From the NCBI GenBank assembly GCA_949299825.1, contig CASGBP010000012.1:1-7553 (forward strand): a stretch of DNA of 7,553 nt. Reading direction: 5' to 3'. Numbering within the stretch: the first letter of the stretch is position 1; each line of letters starts with the position of its first letter. The position numbers and the translations under genes are program-made. Below the pieces are notes generated by a model, which saw only the letters and a program-made list of their open reading frames with translations, made no database searches and was not told the origin of the DNA. Source of the DNA: an uncultured Mycoplasmataceae bacterium. GTDB lineage: Bacteria > Bacillota_I > Bacilli_A > Mycoplasmatales > Mycoplasmoidaceae. Below, piece by piece: positions 6,596-7,553 of the stretch.

Positions 6596-6631
6596 TACCT
6601 AGTCAAATTATTTTTTTTATCTAACCAAGTA
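6596..6631 (-). promoter_or_regulatory. Leader hairpin of rpsO, candidate S15 autoregulatory element
   Basis: On the minus strand UACUUGGUUAGA (6631-6620) pairs over all 12 positions with UUUGACUAGGUA (6607-6596): eight Watson-Crick and four G-U pairs, around a 12-base A-rich loop. Adjacent G-U and G-C pairs sit mid-stem; a G-U/G-C step is the element S15 recognises in 16S rRNA helix 22. After one mismatch, three further pairs are possible below the stem. It ends 16 bases before the AAAGGAG of rpsO, a position from which it could control translation. No T-run follows, so it is not a terminator. The structure is seen in sequence; the S15 role is inferred. Confidence 0.55.
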
Positions 6632-6653
6632 AAATATTTCATTACTTTTATAT

Positions 6654-6681
6654 TTTATAAAATCTATATCAATTTAGTTAA
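6654..6681 (-). promoter_or_regulatory. Possible promoter of rpsO-acpP-tRNA-Trp
   Basis: Minus-strand TTAACT (6681-6676) and TATAAA (6659-6654) are separated by 16 bases. Transcription from here would give a leader of about 75 bases that contains the whole hairpin at 6596-6631. The surrounding DNA is so AT-rich that other choices are possible. Confidence 0.4.
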
Positions 6682-6694
6682 TTTTTTACATAAA

Positions 6695-6704
6695 CTAGAT
6701 CTAG
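6695..6704. repeat. 10-bp palindrome CTAGATCTAG between divergent promoters
   Basis: A perfect palindrome between the rpsO promoter candidate and the TATAAT box of the gene starting at 6747. It has more G and C than its surroundings. It could be an operator for either gene. Its function is unknown. Confidence 0.35.
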
Positions 6705-6733
6705 CAGTTAATGTCTTATTTGGTTAGTTAGGA

Positions 6734-6739
6734 TATAAT
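6734..6739 (+). promoter_or_regulatory. -10 box giving a probable leaderless start
   Basis: A perfect TATAAT whose last base is 7 bases before ATG 6747. A transcript starting at the usual distance would begin at or next to the A of the ATG, so the mRNA would have no leader and no ribosome binding site; none is visible. Confidence 0.55.
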
Positions 6740-6746
6740 CTAGTAT

Positions 6747-7328
6747 ATGAAAACAAATGTAAAAAACGAAAAAAGCTTAAAATATTATCAAAAAAAACTT
6801 AAGGATTGTGACTACATTACTTATAAACTAATGAAGAATGATATGAAAGATCCACTTTTACTTGTGAATAATGTGATTAGACATTATCAATGAATTTTAT
6901 TACATGGTGATTTAAGTAATTTTAATTTGCAACACCCTGATATTAAAATCTATCAAGACTTGTTTATTTTTGGATTAACTTCAAGTAAAGAATTTGCTGA
7001 TGAAATATACAACTATTTCATCTATACAGTTTCACTAGCATATAACAATAAAAATAAACGTTGAAATAGTTCATTATTAAAAGAATTAATTGTAAACTCA
7101 AAAAGACTTTATCATTTTGATGTTGCAGCAATGTATATTCTAATTGTAACAACTATTGAAGAAATGCAAAACTATATCAACAATATAAATATAAATGAGA
7201 AAATCAACATTCCTCATGGCAAAATAATTGAATTAATTGAAAAAATTTCTACTCAAAAGTTTTATGATGAAATTAAAAAAATGATTTTAGGAAAAAGAGA
7301 ATTCATTAATGAATTTAGAAATTATTAA
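6747..7328 (+). CDS. Uncharacterised protein of 193 residues
   Basis: I do not recognise this protein. With TGA as Trp it gives 193 residues, rich in Lys, Asn, Ile and Tyr and predicted mostly helical. It has no signal peptide, no membrane segment, no Cys pair and no obvious nucleotide-binding or catalytic motif. Two TGA-encoded Trp occur, at about 49 and 107 (within KNKRWNSSLLKEL). The C-terminal half (about 120-190) alternates hydrophobic and charged residues as in an amphipathic helical bundle. ATG 6747 is chosen because the frame opens there, 7 bases after TATAAT. It is divergent from rpsO and overlaps the convergent ribonucleotide reductase gene by 4 bases. The intact long frame, codon use like its neighbours and a good promoter argue it is a real gene, probably confined to this group of bacteria. 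Confidence 0.8.
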
Positions 7329-7553
7329 GAACAACTTTCACAAACTTCTTGTAACTCTTCTTTAATAGTTTTACAATAGTAAAAAGTTTTGATTCCTAAA
7401 CTAAATCCTCAAATATGAATTAAGCTAAATTCAGTTAGAGATTTTACTTGCTTGAAATAAACATTTATTGATTGTGATTGATCTAAATAACATTGTCTAA
7501 TTGCCGCTAATTTAATTAAGTAATATTGATCACAATCAGTTGCAACTTTGTAA
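7325..7553 (-). CDS. nrdE: Class I ribonucleotide reductase large subunit, C-terminal 75 residues only
   Basis: The visible end reads through one TGA (Trp48) to a TAA stop; the rest of the gene is outside the window. Recognisable family text: KLAAIRQCYLDQSQSIN, the conserved D/N-Q-S-x-S-x-N/T region of the barrel, then HIWGFSLGIKTFYY, matching the YAW-x-x-GIKT-x-YY block of NrdE/NrdA, and a terminal CESCS, the flexible-tail cysteine pair that hands electrons from thioredoxin or NrdH to the active site. The enzyme reduces ribonucleotides to deoxyribonucleotides. GIKT-x-YY and the C-x-x-C end fit class Ib (NrdE) somewhat better than class Ia (NrdA), but the sequence after YY departs from both. 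It converges on, and overlaps by 4 bases, the unknown gene to its left. No terminator is seen between them. Confidence 0.85.

Noticed and set aside
1..7553. CRISPR arrays, insertion sequences, phage genes or attachment sites
   Set aside because: No regularly spaced repeats, transposase motifs or terminal inverted repeats were seen.

Overview
The window is a compact, very AT-rich piece of a wall-less bacterium (Mollicutes). The main evidence is that many reading frames only make sense if TGA is read as tryptophan: the potassium channel, the glycosyltransferase, the LicD/fukutin-like protein, the MdaB-like reductase and the partial ribonucleotide reductase all run through in-frame TGA codons at places where their families have Trp or tolerate it. 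The window also encodes a tRNA-Trp with anticodon UCA, which reads UGA. A Ktr potassium system, an IspF homologue and surface-glycan genes together fit Spiroplasma or a related Entomoplasmatales lineage best. That genus-level placement is inference.

Left part (1-2129): a surface-glycan cluster. A TarI-type ribitol-5-phosphate cytidylyltransferase (minus, cut by the window edge) is divergent from a LicD/fukutin-like phosphotransferase (plus), which converges on a GT32-like glycosyltransferase (minus). Together they suggest that CDP-ribitol is made and ribitol-phosphate is placed on a glycan or glycolipid, in a cell with no wall to carry teichoic acid.

Middle part (2393-5955): a minus-strand operon ktrB-ispF-mdaB, with the ktrB stop and the ispF GTG start sharing one base, and ktrA divergent from ktrB. 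KtrB is the K+ pore and KtrA its nucleotide-gated ring. IspF is a divergent member of the MEP isoprenoid pathway, and MdaB is a flavin NADPH:quinone reductase. A perfect 11-bp inverted repeat ends both ktrA and the operon converging on it.

Right part (5987-7553): the minus-strand unit rpsO-acpP-tRNA-Trp, whose leader carries a 12-bp GU-rich hairpin just ahead of the rpsO ribosome binding site (a candidate S15 autoregulatory element). Divergent from it is an unrecognised 193-residue protein that appears to have a leaderless start. That gene converges, with a 4-base overlap, on the C-terminal end of a class I ribonucleotide reductase large subunit.
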